From Antedon bifida (taxonomy: Eukaryota; Echinodermata; Crinoidea; Comatulida; Antedonidae): DNA of 64,000 nt. Positions 39,201 through 49,257 of the stretch are shown piece by piece; the first letter of the stretch is position 1; each line of letters opens with the position of its first letter. The position numbers were made by a program, and so were the translations under genes. Below the pieces are notes generated by a model that saw nothing but the letters and a program-made list of their open reading frames with translations, had not been told where the DNA came from and did not search any database. The DNA lies in contig OY727098.1 of assembly GCA_963402885.1 (NCBI GenBank), positions 25,210,417 through 25,274,416 of the forward strand, given 5' to 3'.

Positions 39201-40592
39201 CCATAGACATTGGTTTATACCAAAGAGGTAATATTATAATTGATTAGAGAGGAACCACACAATTTATCGGTATCGGCAAATGAGATTGCTTGTTTGTACT
39301 TTAATGCCCATCGGTAATTACAGTAATACCTACTCCGTCAGGCACTTCTAGGCCTTTTATAAAGCGTGTGTGTATCATGTGATCTCCATTTATCTGCAAC
39401 TTTTTTTAAGCTATGTAATTGATTTTGTTGGTTCGTTTATTAACAATGGCGTTTTGTTTTCTATAGAATGAATGGATCATTGGCAGGCTCAGTAGAATCT
39501 CTTCCATATGCAACCAGTGACTTGAACACAACCTACCCAAACACAAGTAAATACTGCTGTAATAATTAAGCTTTGTGTCAATTTTATTTATATTCATACA
39601 TGGGTTAGGGGTCAAGCTAGGTCAAACGGGTAACATTGATTTGGATTATGGTAATACACCACCCCTTAATACACTTTTACCAGTGAATAAAATCTGCTAG
39701 CAGACAATCATTTTATACCTGTTTCTGCTATTAATTAAACCCCAGTTCATATACAGTACCTTAATTCAAAGATGTTCTGTTTTAATTCACTGCTATTTTC
39801 AAATCCATTCTGTTCTTCTTTAAGGTTTGCGTAGAGGTGCCAGTTCACATCTGAACACAAGTTTAAGGAGTTTAAGCACTAAGTCATCAAAGTTGTCAAG
39901 GTAATACTTTTTAAGATTTCTATTCTTAGATAGAAATAATTTTAAGAATATCATTCCTTCATATTTTTATTTCAGATAAATATCCATAGAGAGAGAACAT
40001 ACTATATACATAGCAAAAATAAATATATTATGACAAGTATCGGACTAAATATAATTTTACTGTACTTATTTAAATGACTATTATATACCATATTACAAAT
40101 ATTTTAGAAACAGATAAAAACCATCAATACAGATACTACCATAGATTTTCTCCAATTGAACAAATCATACCATTTCCATTAATTGGAAATCCTTTCAGGG
40201 TCATTTTATTTTCAGAAATCTGAATTGTATAAATTATTAATTTAGATAATTAGTGTAATCATAATAGTAATCTTGTTGACATTGTAATGTGTTGTTGTTC
40301 ACTCAGGTCACGACAAGCAAGTCTTGAAAAACAACTGTCAATTAATGAAGATTTTAAACTATCCGTTGGACTCAGCGTGCTTGTAAACAATGAAATTGGC
40401 GTGATTCGTTTCATTGGTCCTACAGATTTTGCTGAAGGTCTCTGGTTGGGTGTGGAGTTACGAACGTCTAAGGGTAAAAATGACGGCTCTGTCCAAGGCA
40501 AGCGTTACTTCACCTGTAAACCAAACTACGGTTTGCTGGTTCGGCCTAGCCGTGTCACTGTTAGAGGTATTAAAGGCGATAAACTACTTTAA
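27274..40592 (+). CDS. CLIP4: CAP-Gly domain linker protein, CLIP3/CLIP4 type
   Basis: Eleven coding exons: 27274-27528, 31200-31455, 32901-33247, 34802-34937, 35591-35680, 37267-37398, 38044-38172, 39059-39182, 39467-39546, 39825-39900 and 40307-40592. All have GT-AG borders and matching phases, giving 636 codons. The N-terminus has FFDPNCPGCHSIL and IFAIIRQWVPQVQQNI, as in vertebrate CLIP4. Next come ankyrin-type repeats (DGLTDMTLLQYTCKSGA, THMTALHYAVYFD, GTCLHIAASN). Three CAP-Gly domains follow (exons 4-6, 7-8 and 11), each with the tubulin-tail-binding GKNDG. The serine-rich linkers are poorly conserved. Family knowledge: CAP-Gly proteins bind microtubule plus ends or tyrosinated tubulin, while CLIP3/4 act at membranes and in trafficking. 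Human CLIP4 is about 705 residues. One gene here may represent both vertebrate CLIP3 and CLIP4, so the symbol is by closest resemblance. Confidence 0.95.
29067..29245 (-). mobile_element. LINE-like 3' tail, copy 2
   Basis: The reverse complement of this segment follows 17290-17470 block by block: TTTTTCGTATTCGTATTTAA, GTCTTTCTGACTTATA, CCACATGATTACCTCATTG and TTATATTGTGGAAATAAA. Its end lies only 36 bp from the SINE at 29281, so the two may have moved together or be nested. Confidence 0.65.
29281..29558 (-). mobile_element. tRNA-derived SINE, copy 2
   Basis: Minus-strand homologue of 20505-20816. It keeps GTGTGTTGGATTACTGAT, the degenerate box B GTTTGAATCC, GCAAGATACTTTACTTATG and CTAGCTGCATTATGGGA. 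Its tRNA-like head is more diverged than that of copy 1. Confidence 0.8.
31456..32900. other. CLIP intron 2
   Basis: A 1.4-kb intron. A more GC-balanced block at about 31920-32400 contains a 107-codon plus-strand ORF without recognisable domains. The rest is AT-rich and featureless. Confidence 0.5.
33248..34801. other. CLIP intron 3
   Basis: A 1.55-kb AT-rich intron. A sequence of about 27 bp ending CTACAATTTGGTGTA is duplicated near 33550 and 33610. The block at 34500-34680 is GC-richer and carries a tRNA-like sequence (34602-34672) preceded by the palindrome GGAACAGTGCTGTTCC. Confidence 0.5.
34602..34672 (+). pseudogene. tRNA-like sequence, probable pseudogene or SINE head
   Basis: AACCCAG pairs with CTTGGTT in six of seven positions of an acceptor stem. 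GGTCTAATGGTTAGAAC resembles a D arm. TCTGC-ATATCAA-GCAGA is a perfect anticodon stem with an ATC triplet after T33, and GAGTTCGAATCTC resembles a T arm. The T stem has mismatches in its lower two pairs and there is an extra base before the anticodon stem. An ATC anticodon is not a normal animal isoacceptor. It therefore looks inactive or SINE-derived. Confidence 0.55.
35118..35333. mobile_element. PIF/Harbinger-like MITE, 210 bp
   Basis: The element at 35121-35330 begins AGGGTCTTTCACACCTGTTC and ends with its near-perfect inverse (GAGCAGGTGTGAAAGACCCT). It is flanked by TAA at 35118-35120 and 35331-35333. The 3-bp TWA duplication and the GGGTCTTTCACA terminus are typical of Harbinger-type MITEs. 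It lies in CLIP intron 4 and has no ORF. Confidence 0.85.
35591..35680 (+). CDS. CLIP4: CLIP exon 5, candidate alternative exon
   Basis: 90 nt, acceptor TTATTTTTCAG, donor CAG before GTGACAAA, phase 1 on both sides. Exon 4 ends in CAT G, and this exon continues GIFVPKWRIDKVNKS. Exon 6 begins at the same phase with GVFAPMSKVVKPG. Each exon could supply the last beta-strand of the first CAP-Gly domain. The length is a multiple of three, so inclusion, skipping or exchange all keep the frame. Confidence 0.8.
36045..36200. repeat. Dispersed repeat family D, copy 1
   Basis: The order GGGACACTTTTCTGTGAAAC, AATATATGTTTTAACACTAC and GCCAACCGTTATT matches 38520-38600 and more loosely 48340-48560. It lies in CLIP intron 5. 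The copies are diverged and show no clear termini. Confidence 0.5.
36885..37020 (+). mobile_element. LINE-like 3' end fragment
   Basis: The segment GAGGGGCACGCCCTTTGGCG through TTTACTGAAAGAAATAAAAT ends in an AAATA-type repeat, as 5'-truncated non-LTR retrotransposons do. No coding part remains. Confidence 0.4.
37267..37398 (+). CDS. CLIP4: CLIP exon 6
   Basis: 132 nt, acceptor TTTGCTGTAG, donor ACAG before GTACAGTAG. It encodes GVFAPMSKVVKPG, then a serine/threonine/proline-rich linker, then DVSKVGSKIDTG, which matches DVAHVTSKVNTG in vertebrate CLIP4. The reading frame stays open far into the following intron because of the 30-bp tandem repeat there. Confidence 0.9.
37425..37905. repeat. 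30-bp minisatellite of acceptor-like units, 16 copies
   Basis: Sixteen units of the form TTTTATTACAGTTTAATATT plus CAATCTCATA lie directly after CLIP exon 6. Fourteen units keep TTACAG or CTACAG after a T-rich run, which resembles a 3' splice site. Most units are 30 bp, so the exon-6 frame stays open as ILLQFNIQSH decapeptides to 37931. Confidence 0.95.
38410..38650. repeat. Dispersed repeat family D, copy 2
   Basis: It shares GGGACACTTTCTCATGAAAC, GACAATATATATTTTAACAC and GCCAATCACTATTCAG with 36045-36200, and the CTTATGAAACGA-type block with the tandem array at 48311-48540. It lies in CLIP intron 7. Confidence 0.5.
38928..39044 (-). pseudogene. 5S rRNA-like sequence (5S pseudogene or SINE3-like head)
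   Basis: The minus strand reads ATACAGCGTTACC, CACCGGTTCTCATCAGATCA, CCGAAGTTAAGCAAC, GGGCCTGGTTAGAG, CTTGGATGGGAGACCATCTG and GGAATATCGGGTGCTGTAT. That is the whole 5S rRNA order, including the internal-promoter box C region. The two ends pair perfectly as ATACAGC/GCTGTAT, although both differ from the usual GCCTACG/CGTAGGC-type ends. It is antisense in CLIP intron 7 and stops 14 bp before exon 8. The sequence further along (to about 38660 on the plus strand) could be the body of a 5S-headed SINE. A functional 5S gene is unlikely, but I cannot exclude it. Confidence 0.8.
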
Positions 40593-40839
40593 TAGGCCAG
40601 CTGTATCTTTCTCGAGAACAGTAAATTTTGTATATACAGTATTAGAAATGATTTGAAATATCAAAATTCACATTTATGATAGCTACATGCTATTTAAAAA
40701 ATAATAATTACATTTATTATTGAATTATGTTAATTTGTTTAATTTATCATGGATTTTTTTTACAAATATAAAACTATACATTCCAATTTTTGTTATATTA
40801 AACTATGGTTTAACTGAAATAGGAACTTTTGAGGTTGAT

Positions 40840-40845
40840 AATAAA
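40840..40845 (+). terminator. Poly(A) signal of the CLIP gene
   Basis: AATAAA, 248 nt after the stop codon, followed by a T-rich GTTTATTTATTTG stretch. It is the first canonical signal downstream. Confidence 0.5.
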
Positions 40846-42885
40846 GGTTTATTTATTTGATTATTTTTCTGATTTTAATTAATATTGGTAAAAAGATATT
40901 TTGGCACATATGGCGTTTCATATGTATAATTATTGAGCCGACTAGTAGCAAACACTAAAGGAATACTAATAACATAAAAGACAAAACCAATCTAATCTTA
41001 TGGTAATGATGGTTTGTGATATAAAAGTAGAAAATGAAATTGTATATACTTGTAATGTCAAAAATTGTATCTATTTTTTTTTATATATTTATTATTATTA
41101 TTACTTTTGAACACATCTTCCAGGGTTATTAAGATTAAAATGTTTTTCTAATTGAAGTCGCATACAGAAGCTTATTGATGTGTAGGCGGCTATTAGTCTT
41201 TAACACTTAACAATAAAGAATTTATCTACAAATGTAAGGAACAATCAAACTATAAATGGGAAGACTGGAGACAAAATCTAATTAATCATCCTAATATTCA
41301 ATCTGGACTCATAATAGTTAGTTGTGCTTGCGTAAGCTGATAATAGCCTGTACAATATAATGTCCCAAAACAAGTGTTGTGCTTAACTATATAGCCCAAG
41401 TGTGTATCTTTTAATGCGATGATATATCTAAGTAGTATCAAATTTGACAGATGTATTAATTCATTGTAATACTATATAATACAGTTTATATATGTATATT
41501 TAGATAGTAAATATAACTTTACTATATAGAGCTATAAAAATGTCATTGCTCTTGACAAATTTCATTGCAAATTTATTTTTATTATATCTGTTTGTGTCTT
41601 AGCAAACTAGCAATATGCTAGTAGGTTTTTCATAACTGCTAGTTGAGAATTCCAAAACTACTGTTATTAATGATTTTAACTTTTAGTCTAGCAAAATACT
41701 TGATGTGCCAATTTTTGTAAATCCAACTTTTTGTAGAATTATGAAGTTTAAACAAACAAATGTGTTTGATTGCTAGTTGAGTAGCTCCTTTTGCTAGTTA
41801 GACCATGTACAAAAAAATATTTGTTAGTGGATAAAAAAGGAAATCCACCCAGAAAATAATAAATTCACAATACAATCTCATCCTAGACCGTTCGTGCAAA
41901 GACTAATGCACACAGTACTGTGATACAGTACATATTTGACACGAAGGGGCCATTAGGAGAGATGTTGTATGTGTAACATCTAGTCCACTGCTCTTTGAGT
42001 TAGATCTATTACTGTAAAAAAAGAAAAGAAATTAAAGCACTCAGAAACTGAGTGAAGTACTTGGCAAATATTGCCACAGAGGGCGCATATTGATATTTTG
42101 GCCCATGTTAAAAGAATACAAATTTTTCTTTGTGAAGTTATTAATGAACCAATTTTCTTGAATCTATCTTCAGTATACAGTACAATAAACTGGATACCCT
42201 TGGGCTGGGCCAAAATATCTGGGTTCACATTAAGTCTGACTTATTTTAAAATGCAGTTTTACATTGTAAAAATTCATAACTTTGGAATAGTAAGAAAAAT
42301 GTGTTCTGACAAAGTTTTTTTTTTGTATTCAGAGAGTCCAGGTAGAGGAAACAAGTAGCTTAGCGTTATGTAAAGATATGCTAGTAAATGTTAACTATAG
42401 CCATTATGTCCAGCTGCTAAGGCATGACAATGTATACAAATGTACGCTAATTTCAAATATTTAAAAGTATAATATGCAAAAAATAGGGTAATTTATATTC
42501 GCATACTTATGCGTATTTGATCATATGTGATTTAAATACACGATTCATTATTCAGTCATTTTGTAATTTGGTTCTTCTCACCCAATGATAATGCAAATAT
42601 GCTTGTCAGTTTAATTTGCTCATTACAAAGCAAATTACACAATTGTTAAATTCAGAGACATAATAGTGCTTTTCTTTTTCTAAATTGCTATAAGAACAAA
42701 ATAAGTATGATGAGATAGTAACTATATTTTGATTACAGATGGGACAATATCTCATAGCCTCTTGTTTGTGAATTTGAATTTCTAATATGCTAATTTTTTA
42801 CAGTCTATAATCTTATTCAAATGTTTCAACTACTGGTATTAAATATTTTTATTCTTTATTTTTATGAAATAATTTCATTTTACTG

Positions 42886-43335
42886 AGTGACCTCTTCGCA
42901 CAAGAAGGGGCCCAGTACATGGCCTTGATAAGCCCAGAAAGATCTACTACTCTTTTAATAGTGTTTATAATGCACATATGAAATGTATGTACACAGAACG
43001 GCTTTACCTCATATGGCAGACATGGCTCGAACCATTGCCTCTCATATTCTAGTTAAATATTCCATACCATTATGCCATATGTGTACTAACTATATCCTTA
43101 GGCAAGATGCTTTACTCTCATTTCCTCGTCCTTCGAATGGGACGTAAAGCCGTTGGTCCGGTGTACATAAAAGAACTTGGTACACTATTCGCAAAGAGTA
43201 GGGGATCGTCTCCCGATGTGCTGATCTAGTAGGCGCTGCACTGCTGGCTGTTGTGGGTCTGTGGAGGGCCTAGGGTTAGGTTTTCCTCAGTGTCCAGTTA
43301 AGCTTGAGGACAAATATAAATATTTTTACCACACA
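42886..43335 (+). mobile_element. SINE-like element with a conserved tail domain
   Basis: The part ATCCTTAGGCAAGATGCTTT, CTCATTTCCTCGTCCTTCG, GGGACGTAAAGCCGTTGGTC and CGGTGTACATAAAAGAAC is a block I associate with SINEs of marine invertebrates. GGCTCGAACCATTGCC near 43023 could be a decayed box B. Its ends were not resolved. The shared ATCCTTAGGCAAG string links it to the SINE at 20505. Confidence 0.55.
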
Positions 43336-44266
43336 TCTCGAAAAACAATACCTTGCATTACTCCTTTTTTGTAAATTTCAAATACCGTATGTATACTTTA
43401 CACAATTTTCCCGAACAATGTGTGGTGACTTTACAGTACATATTAGAGCATAATATGAAATAAAATTTCAAAAATCATATTTTTACAGTAAATATTTAAA
43501 TACTGCAATTACACTGACAGAGACAATCGATTTACCAGACAATCACTTGATGGTGATAATATTCATTGTTAAATAAATGTTTAACTCTAATCATTTTCAA
43601 ATGTAGGCTTAGTATAAATGTATCAACTTCATTTAAAGGTGTATACATATTTATAACATTTATATTCCATTGGTTATCTTATACACTGCTACAATGCAAA
43701 TGTGCGTAACACCTTGGAATAAGAATATTAGACTATAATGCATAAATTGAATGGTGCTTACATTTCTTAAATTATCTTGAATGCGATAGGATACTTTGTT
43801 TTATTATTGACATAAATGTGTTTGGATATTCATCTTTTCCTTGCATCATATATTGCAAGAATTTACAATGGTTGCCAGGTTATCAATTCCAAAATAAGAC
43901 ATAATTTATTATTGTTCATTTCAATCATATTATTTACACTCTGGCAAAGTTTCTTTATATTATTTGTAAAAACAATAACATTTTGCTTAATCTGGTAGCA
44001 AATGGTATAAATAATAATATCTACATTTTTTTAAACTTTTATATATGCATTAATATGCAGTTTGATACTATTTAAGGGTTATGTGCAATTTAGTTTGATG
44101 TGATTTGAGAAACTTATGCATGTTTATTTGGGCCAACTTTTGTAAAGTGTGTGATGGAAATTATGTTATGTTCGAATCTGTTATTAATTGGTTATAAATA
44201 GAAAAATGAATTTGTTGTTGTGTGGCTTGCAAATAAAATCTACATGACAATTCAAAATATTGATTG

Positions 44267-44272
44267 TTTATT
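44267..44272 (-). terminator. Poly(A) signal of GRHPR
   Basis: The minus strand reads AATAAA here, 138 nt after the GRHPR stop codon. Further AATAAA copies follow closely in the AT-rich sequence. Confidence 0.45.
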
Positions 44273-44410
44273 AATTTTATTTGATTGTTTATTCATTTTA
44301 AATTACATTTAGTGTATGATTGCAACATAAAATGTTAAAATTTACAGCATATGATAATGCTATATTTTAACTGTCTCTGCAGGCAGTATCTTCCCTGCCT
44401 CTATAAAATG

Positions 44411-47400
44411 CTATATTTTAACTTGGTGAGGCATGGGTGTCCCCTCTATACCAGCGACAAGGTTCTCCGCTGCCAATATCGTCATTGTCTCCCTTGTATC
44501 ATCGGTTGCACTACCAATATGGGGAAGAATAACTGAAAAAGATTTTTAAAAAAGTGAGTAAAAAGATCAATGCAAATCGAGAAAAAAAATGAGAAAAAGA
44601 TCAACAAAAAATATAAAACAGCAAGCATATCCAGTATAGATGTCTGGATTACAAATGCTACTAATTCGGTTGTAAATTAATGATTAACTTGATCAGTGAA
44701 TCAGTATTTCTATTTCCTAGTACCCACTTACACTCCTGGGTAGACATTGCACATATGGCTAAATGCACCGGGCCAAAAAACAAATTGTTTTCCTTACCAC
44801 AGTTACTAAGACTAAGAAGTTGATGGTCAGTTGGAAGGGGCTCAGGAGTGGTCACATCCAGACCAGCTGCTTTGATTTCACCTGTCTTTAATGCTTTGTA
44901 TAAATCATCTTGTTGGACAACACCACCTCTGAAACAAACACAATTAAATGTTTTATATTAGAAGTAGTTACTTGTAATACTATTTTGTTGATTCTTTGAT
45001 GTGAGTTAAATACTCTTACAGTGCTGTTTAAAATTCAACCTTACAAATGACCAATAGTGATACGATGCATATACTTTAATTTATTACCTGCTTGTGTTAA
45101 TTAAGATAGCTGAGGATTTCATCTTTTTAAAGGCGTTTGAGTTGAACATTTCCTTGGTGTCTGAATTCAAAGCACATGATACAACCACAAAGTCACTCTC
45201 CTCTAACAGTTGCTCAAATGATACTGCAAAATTTAACAAAAAGAAGTTATTTTTAACATTTGTTGCAGTACTCGTTCAATCATGGATTAAAGAATAGAAG
45301 GATATGCATCGACGTGAGATCAAGGGTTCCTTGATTCTCGCCGACAGACCGCGGACCGCCCACAATGTTACAGTTTAATTAACCGCATGGTAACAACGAA
45401 ACGGTCGCGTGCCTAATATATTGTTTACTGCACATGTGCAACGACATTTAACCTTGTTGGCTACGCTTATTTCGCGCGTTCCTTGGTGGCATGATGTTTT
45501 AGCGCTAGCAACAAAGGTGACGAACACTTTATACGACGACGAATTTAGTTTAATCTTTCTGATACCAAATAAAAACAATACTATATATATATATATATAT
45601 ATTGGCTTAGAATTGTAGATGCTATAATTGTAATTAGTATAGGTTTCTGCCGCGATTGATCTACGCTAATGTTTTTATGAAGTAGCATTTTATGACCTGT
45701 AGTAGCCCTACATCTGAGACAATAACTATTTGTTGTCTCAGCCTACATGTAAAATTATAAAATCAGCAAGGATACTACAGTAGGCCTAGGCCTTATAGGC
45801 TTACTAGTAAACCATATGATTTGCCGACATTGATACTGCTTAGGTAGGCCTAGGCTAATCTTAAGTGTAGTAGATACAACGTGTAATCATGATCTATATA
45901 CTCACCGTTGTCTTATTGTGTGAATAATAATAGGTACTAATAATTAATTCGTTATTAAGTTCGAGGCGTATTAAGTTTGCCCTGCGTGTACTTTTCAAAA
46001 CGACCGCTAGGTAACGTATCGCAACTATACATAGCCAGCCAATCCCGGATCAGGGATCGCTGTTTTCATTCAATTAGGCCCGGTGATTGGATGTGATATG
46101 GATGACATAACCACTAGCCAATCACCAGGCACTACAATTTAAATATAATCACATCGATAATTAAGGAGATTTATGAAGAAACCACTGCTTAGCCATAATA
46201 TTAAAAACACGATTGTTGTATGTGTGAACACCGGCCACGCTAACAACATACATGGTCAAATGCATAATTTAATATTCTATAGATTAACGTAATTTTTAAT
46301 GACAGAAGATGGCAGGCAAATAATGATAATTCAAATATAAAAATTGCATATTTTATTAATATTACCAACTACTTAAAATTACCAGTCGTAAGAAAGTTAA
46401 CTTTTCGTAGTCCGATTGTGATAAAACTAAAACAGAATTGTTCAGCAATATATTTTTGTTGTCAATTAATCATCGACGCAGACATGTCAATAGAACATTC
46501 AGACTGCGCATACGATTTCTACATGGTTACGGTTTGGTCTCAAAAAATGTAACAGTTGATTCGCAGCGTTCTACAGATGGCCGCGGTTAGAGACACGGAG
46601 TTCAATGAGCGTGTTTGTTTGATTGGCAGCAGTGCTTTAGTATAGGCAAGCGCGTTGTAAAATCGTTTGATGTCACCGTCGATGCATATCCTTCTATTCT
46701 TTAATCCATGGTTCAATAAACCGCATTTTACAAATTGTTTTCACACCATCCCATAGCAAATACATAACTCTTCAATTACAGTTGGGAAACCAATGCTGTC
46801 TAAAGCTCTGTCTACACTATCAAATTTTATGTGATAAAAAATGTGATGTGCCATGTCATATGATGTCATACCACTACCATTATGGTCATCACACTTTTTT
46901 GTCAAAAGTAGTTTGATAGTGTAGACAGAGCTTAAAACCCATGTCTATTAGGCTTAGTGGTGCTGTATTGGTCATTATAAAAAAAAATTGGGATTGGTAA
47001 GCCACAATTATTTGTTACTCGATTTTCACTTATTTGCCTCTTTCCTTCATCTTACATTTGTCTGTCTGTCCACTCAACCAAAACTTACATTCATAAACAA
47101 TCTATACATTCATTCATTTAAATTCATATTGCTTTTTAATTTTCAGTGTAATAAAAAACCCATCTCACCAAGTTCTGCAGCTACAAGGTTTGCTTGTTGG
47201 CTTGGAGTTCGATTGTTATACAAGAATCTCTTAACACCAAATGGTTTTAGTCTATTTGCTACAGCTAGGCCAATCCTTCCTAGGCCTACAATACCAACAG
47301 TGCTACCAGACAAACCTAAACCACACAACCAGTATGGTTTCCAGGTCCCCCATCCACCACTAAAATATATAAAAACTTAACAAATAAAATACAACTGTAG

Positions 47401-49257
47401 TTTCTGTCCATCTGTCTTTGTGGACAAACTAAAATTAAAATATGTTTTAACATCTCTAACAATTTTTTAAACCAAAATCAAAAGAGATGAAAGCAATTAT
47501 AATTGATGTTAAAATAATGTACGAAATAAATTAACCCAGAAAATGTAAAATAATACTACATTCTATGACCTTTTCACTTCATTAACGCCTTCAACTATTC
47601 TCCGTGAAGCAGCTAGTAAGAGGGCGACAGTCAGTTCAGCTGTGGCATCTGTAAGAACATCTGGAGTGTAGCCTACTGTAATGTTTCTGAAAAATTATAA
47701 AATCACTTGTTTTGGTAAAAATGTTTAACTGAATGAATGATGGAGTGAAAGAATACATTTTGTGTGTTTTTCTTACCGTTGTTTGCACATAGATAAATCA
47801 ATGTGATCATACCCAAAAGACATGGTACTAATTGTTTAACTGAATGAATGATAGAGTGAAAGAATACATTTTGTGTGTTTTTCTTACCATTGTTTGCACA
47901 TTGTATTTTGCATAAGTGCCGTACGACTACGATAGCGATCGAGTCGGCAGTTGATAGTTTTATTTTGTATCTGTTTGTTTTTATTAATTTGTATCTGTTG
48001 AATGTCTATCTGTATATAGAACGCACCGTGTATGAACGGGTGCCACCGTTGTAAAGGTGTAGTTTCAATAAATTATTATTATTATTATAGACAAATCAAT
48101 GTGATCATACCCAACAGACATGGTACTAAATGTTTAACTGAATGAATGATGGAGTGAAAGAATACATTTTGTGTGTTTTTCTTACCGTTGTTTGCACATA
48201 GATAAATCAATGTGATCATACCCAACAGACATGGTACTAATTGTTTTTAAATTACTACCTACAGAAAAAAAAAACATAATATAAACATTTTTTACATATA
48301 CAAGTAATTTGCCATCTGCCATTCACAGAACTGCACAGTAGACATTTTCTTATGAAACGAACGAGAGACAATATATGTTTTAGAATTTGCCATCTGCCAT
48401 TCACAGAACTGCATAGTAGACCCTTTCTTATGAAACGAACGAGAGACAATATATGTTTTAGAATTTGCCATCTGCCATTCACAGAACTGCACAGTAGACA
48501 TTTTCTTATGAACCAAACAAGAGACATTATATGTTTCAGAACTATTTCAATGCCTATTCAGTTGATACAGTACTTCTATTAAAAGGGACATTTTTTTTTA
48601 CCAAAGGACGTGTCCCTTTAATAGGTTTTTTTTAACTGTCTTTTGTATTAATTGTTGAACTACTGTATTTACTGATGTTTAACATGTTTCATGATAATGT
48701 TTAGCACAAAGAATTGCATATCTTATCAAGTGTGCCTTTACCTGCAGCTTCTATTACTTTTGCATCAATTTTATCTGACAGTAGACAGTATATACCGTCA
48801 CATCCCACAATCTTCTTTAACAGTTCGTCCCTTGGCACCGGTTCATCGCTGTCCCACATGGAGACATTGTATCTATAAACGATTACAACAAAAAAACATT
48901 GCAAAATAATTAGTAGTAAAGTTTTAGCATTGGACAATCAATATGGCAATCTCTTTAAATCATAGCAGTTATAAATACTAATAATATAATAACGTTTGAA
49001 TGACTTTTGAAACGAATGATTTGAGGTGCAACTTGACCATCAAATTAAGAAATTAGTGCGAATCGACCAGAGTAAACATGGAAGGCATTGTAATATTAAC
49101 AAAACCACCATCCTAATTAAAACTAGGCCTACTCAGGGTCCGGGATTGTCCTACCCATGCTGCTCTCTGGCCGAGATTTATAAGCGTTTTACCTATTTTT
49201 TAGAATATCTAAACCTCTTTGAGATATTCTTCTAGTTACATATATGTTTCTGGCCAT
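44411..49257 (-). CDS. GRHPR: Glyoxylate/hydroxypyruvate reductase
   Basis: Eight coding exons on the minus strand: 49193-49257, 48742-48872, 48186-48258, 47570-47686, 47169-47359, 45088-45223, 44798-44928 and 44411-44532. Phases all agree, giving 321 codons against 328 in human. Exon 1 starts [19 protein letters not shown], and exon 2 has WDSDEPVP and [15 protein letters not shown]. The NAD(P)-binding motif is [10 protein letters not shown] (exon 5). The D-2-hydroxyacid dehydrogenase triad is present: Arg in NTSRGG, Glu in TTPEPLP and His in LPHIGSAT. The protein ends [10 protein letters not shown]. Family role: cytosolic NADPH- or NADH-dependent reduction of glyoxylate to glycolate and of hydroxypyruvate to D-glycerate, which limits oxalate formation. 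The exon 4 donor is the weak AAAAG before GTCATA. Introns hold a 1.43-kb fold-back element, a MITE and two partial copies of exon 3. Confidence 0.96.
45274..46717. mobile_element. 1430-bp fold-back transposon with 7-bp duplication
   Basis: The element at 45281-46710 has perfect 34-bp terminal inverted repeats starting CATGGATTAAAGAATAGAAG. It is flanked by GTTCAAT on both sides (45274-45280 and 46711-46717). Inside are a (TA)n run near 45582-45602, AGGCCTA-rich sequence and no ORF above 70 codons. It interrupts GRHPR intron 5. The 7-bp duplication and the terminus match no superfamily I can name with confidence. Confidence 0.85.
46801..46935. mobile_element. MITE family A, copy 2 (best preserved)
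   Basis: The element at 46804-46932 (129 bp) begins AGCTCTGTCTACACTATCAA and ends with the inverse TTGATAGTGTAGACAGAGCT. It has TAA on each side (46801-46803, 46933-46935). Interior ATGTGATGTGCC pairs with GGTCATCACAC. It lies in GRHPR intron 5, just outside the 1430-bp element. Confidence 0.85.
47777..47839 (-). pseudogene. GRHPR exon 3 partial copy (pseudo-exon)
   Basis: This copy keeps [18 protein letters not shown] in the original frame and the GTAAG donor, but lost the first codons and the acceptor. The nearest AG (TTCATTCAG before TTAAAC) would make a 63-nt exon. Placed after exon 3 it brings an immediate TAA, and used instead of exon 3 it shifts the frame. It is probably not used. Confidence 0.75.
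47902..48087 (+). mobile_element. 5'-truncated retroelement 3' end inside an exon copy
   Basis: About 186 bp interrupt the middle copy of the triplicated exon between GCACA and TAGACAAATC. The insert carries CGATAGCGATCGAGTCGG and TGAACGGGTGCCACCG and ends GTTTCAATAAATTATTATTA, an ATT-type tail typical of a non-LTR retrotransposon. Comparing the neighbouring copies gives its exact borders. Confidence 0.75.
48311..48624. repeat. 78-bp tandem repeat, about 3 copies, plus hairpin
   Basis: GCCATCTGCCATTCACAGAA recurs at 48311, 48389 and 48467, followed each time by a CTTATGAAACGAACGAGAGA-like block. The 78-bp period is a multiple of three, which produces an open frame by chance. A hairpin follows, CTATTAAAAGGGACA (48576-48590) with TGTCCCTTTAATAG (48611-48624). 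The sequence is related to repeat family D and lies in GRHPR intron 2. Confidence 0.85.

Larger units (their letters stand above)
40593..44266. other. CLIP 3' UTR and CLIP-GRHPR intergenic region
   Basis: The CLIP 3' UTR probably runs to just beyond AATAAA at 40840-40845. The rest has no gene I can support. It holds a CACAGAGGGCGCA motif at 42076-42088 and a SINE-like element at 42886-43335. Several short ORFs (for example 42071-42358) lack recognisable features. Confidence 0.55.
47722..48250 (-). repeat. 111-bp tandem triplication covering GRHPR exon 3
   Basis: Three tandem copies start near 47722, 47833 and 48131. The unit runs from TGTTTAACTGAATGAATGAT to CATGGTACTAA(T/A)TG. It spans most of exon 3 plus its donor and some intron. 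Only the 48131 copy is joined to the true acceptor (48259-48260) and the codons for GSNLKTI. The middle copy is split by a 186-bp retroelement piece. The copies are very similar, so the event is recent. Confidence 0.92.

Noticed and set aside
46988-47380. 130-codon plus-strand ORF
   Set aside because: It is the antisense shadow of GRHPR exon 5, which has correct splice sites and the conserved GLGRIG motif on the minus strand.
48255-48527. 90-codon repetitive minus-strand ORF
   Set aside because: Produced by a 78-bp tandem repeat whose period is divisible by three, and it overlaps GRHPR intron 2.
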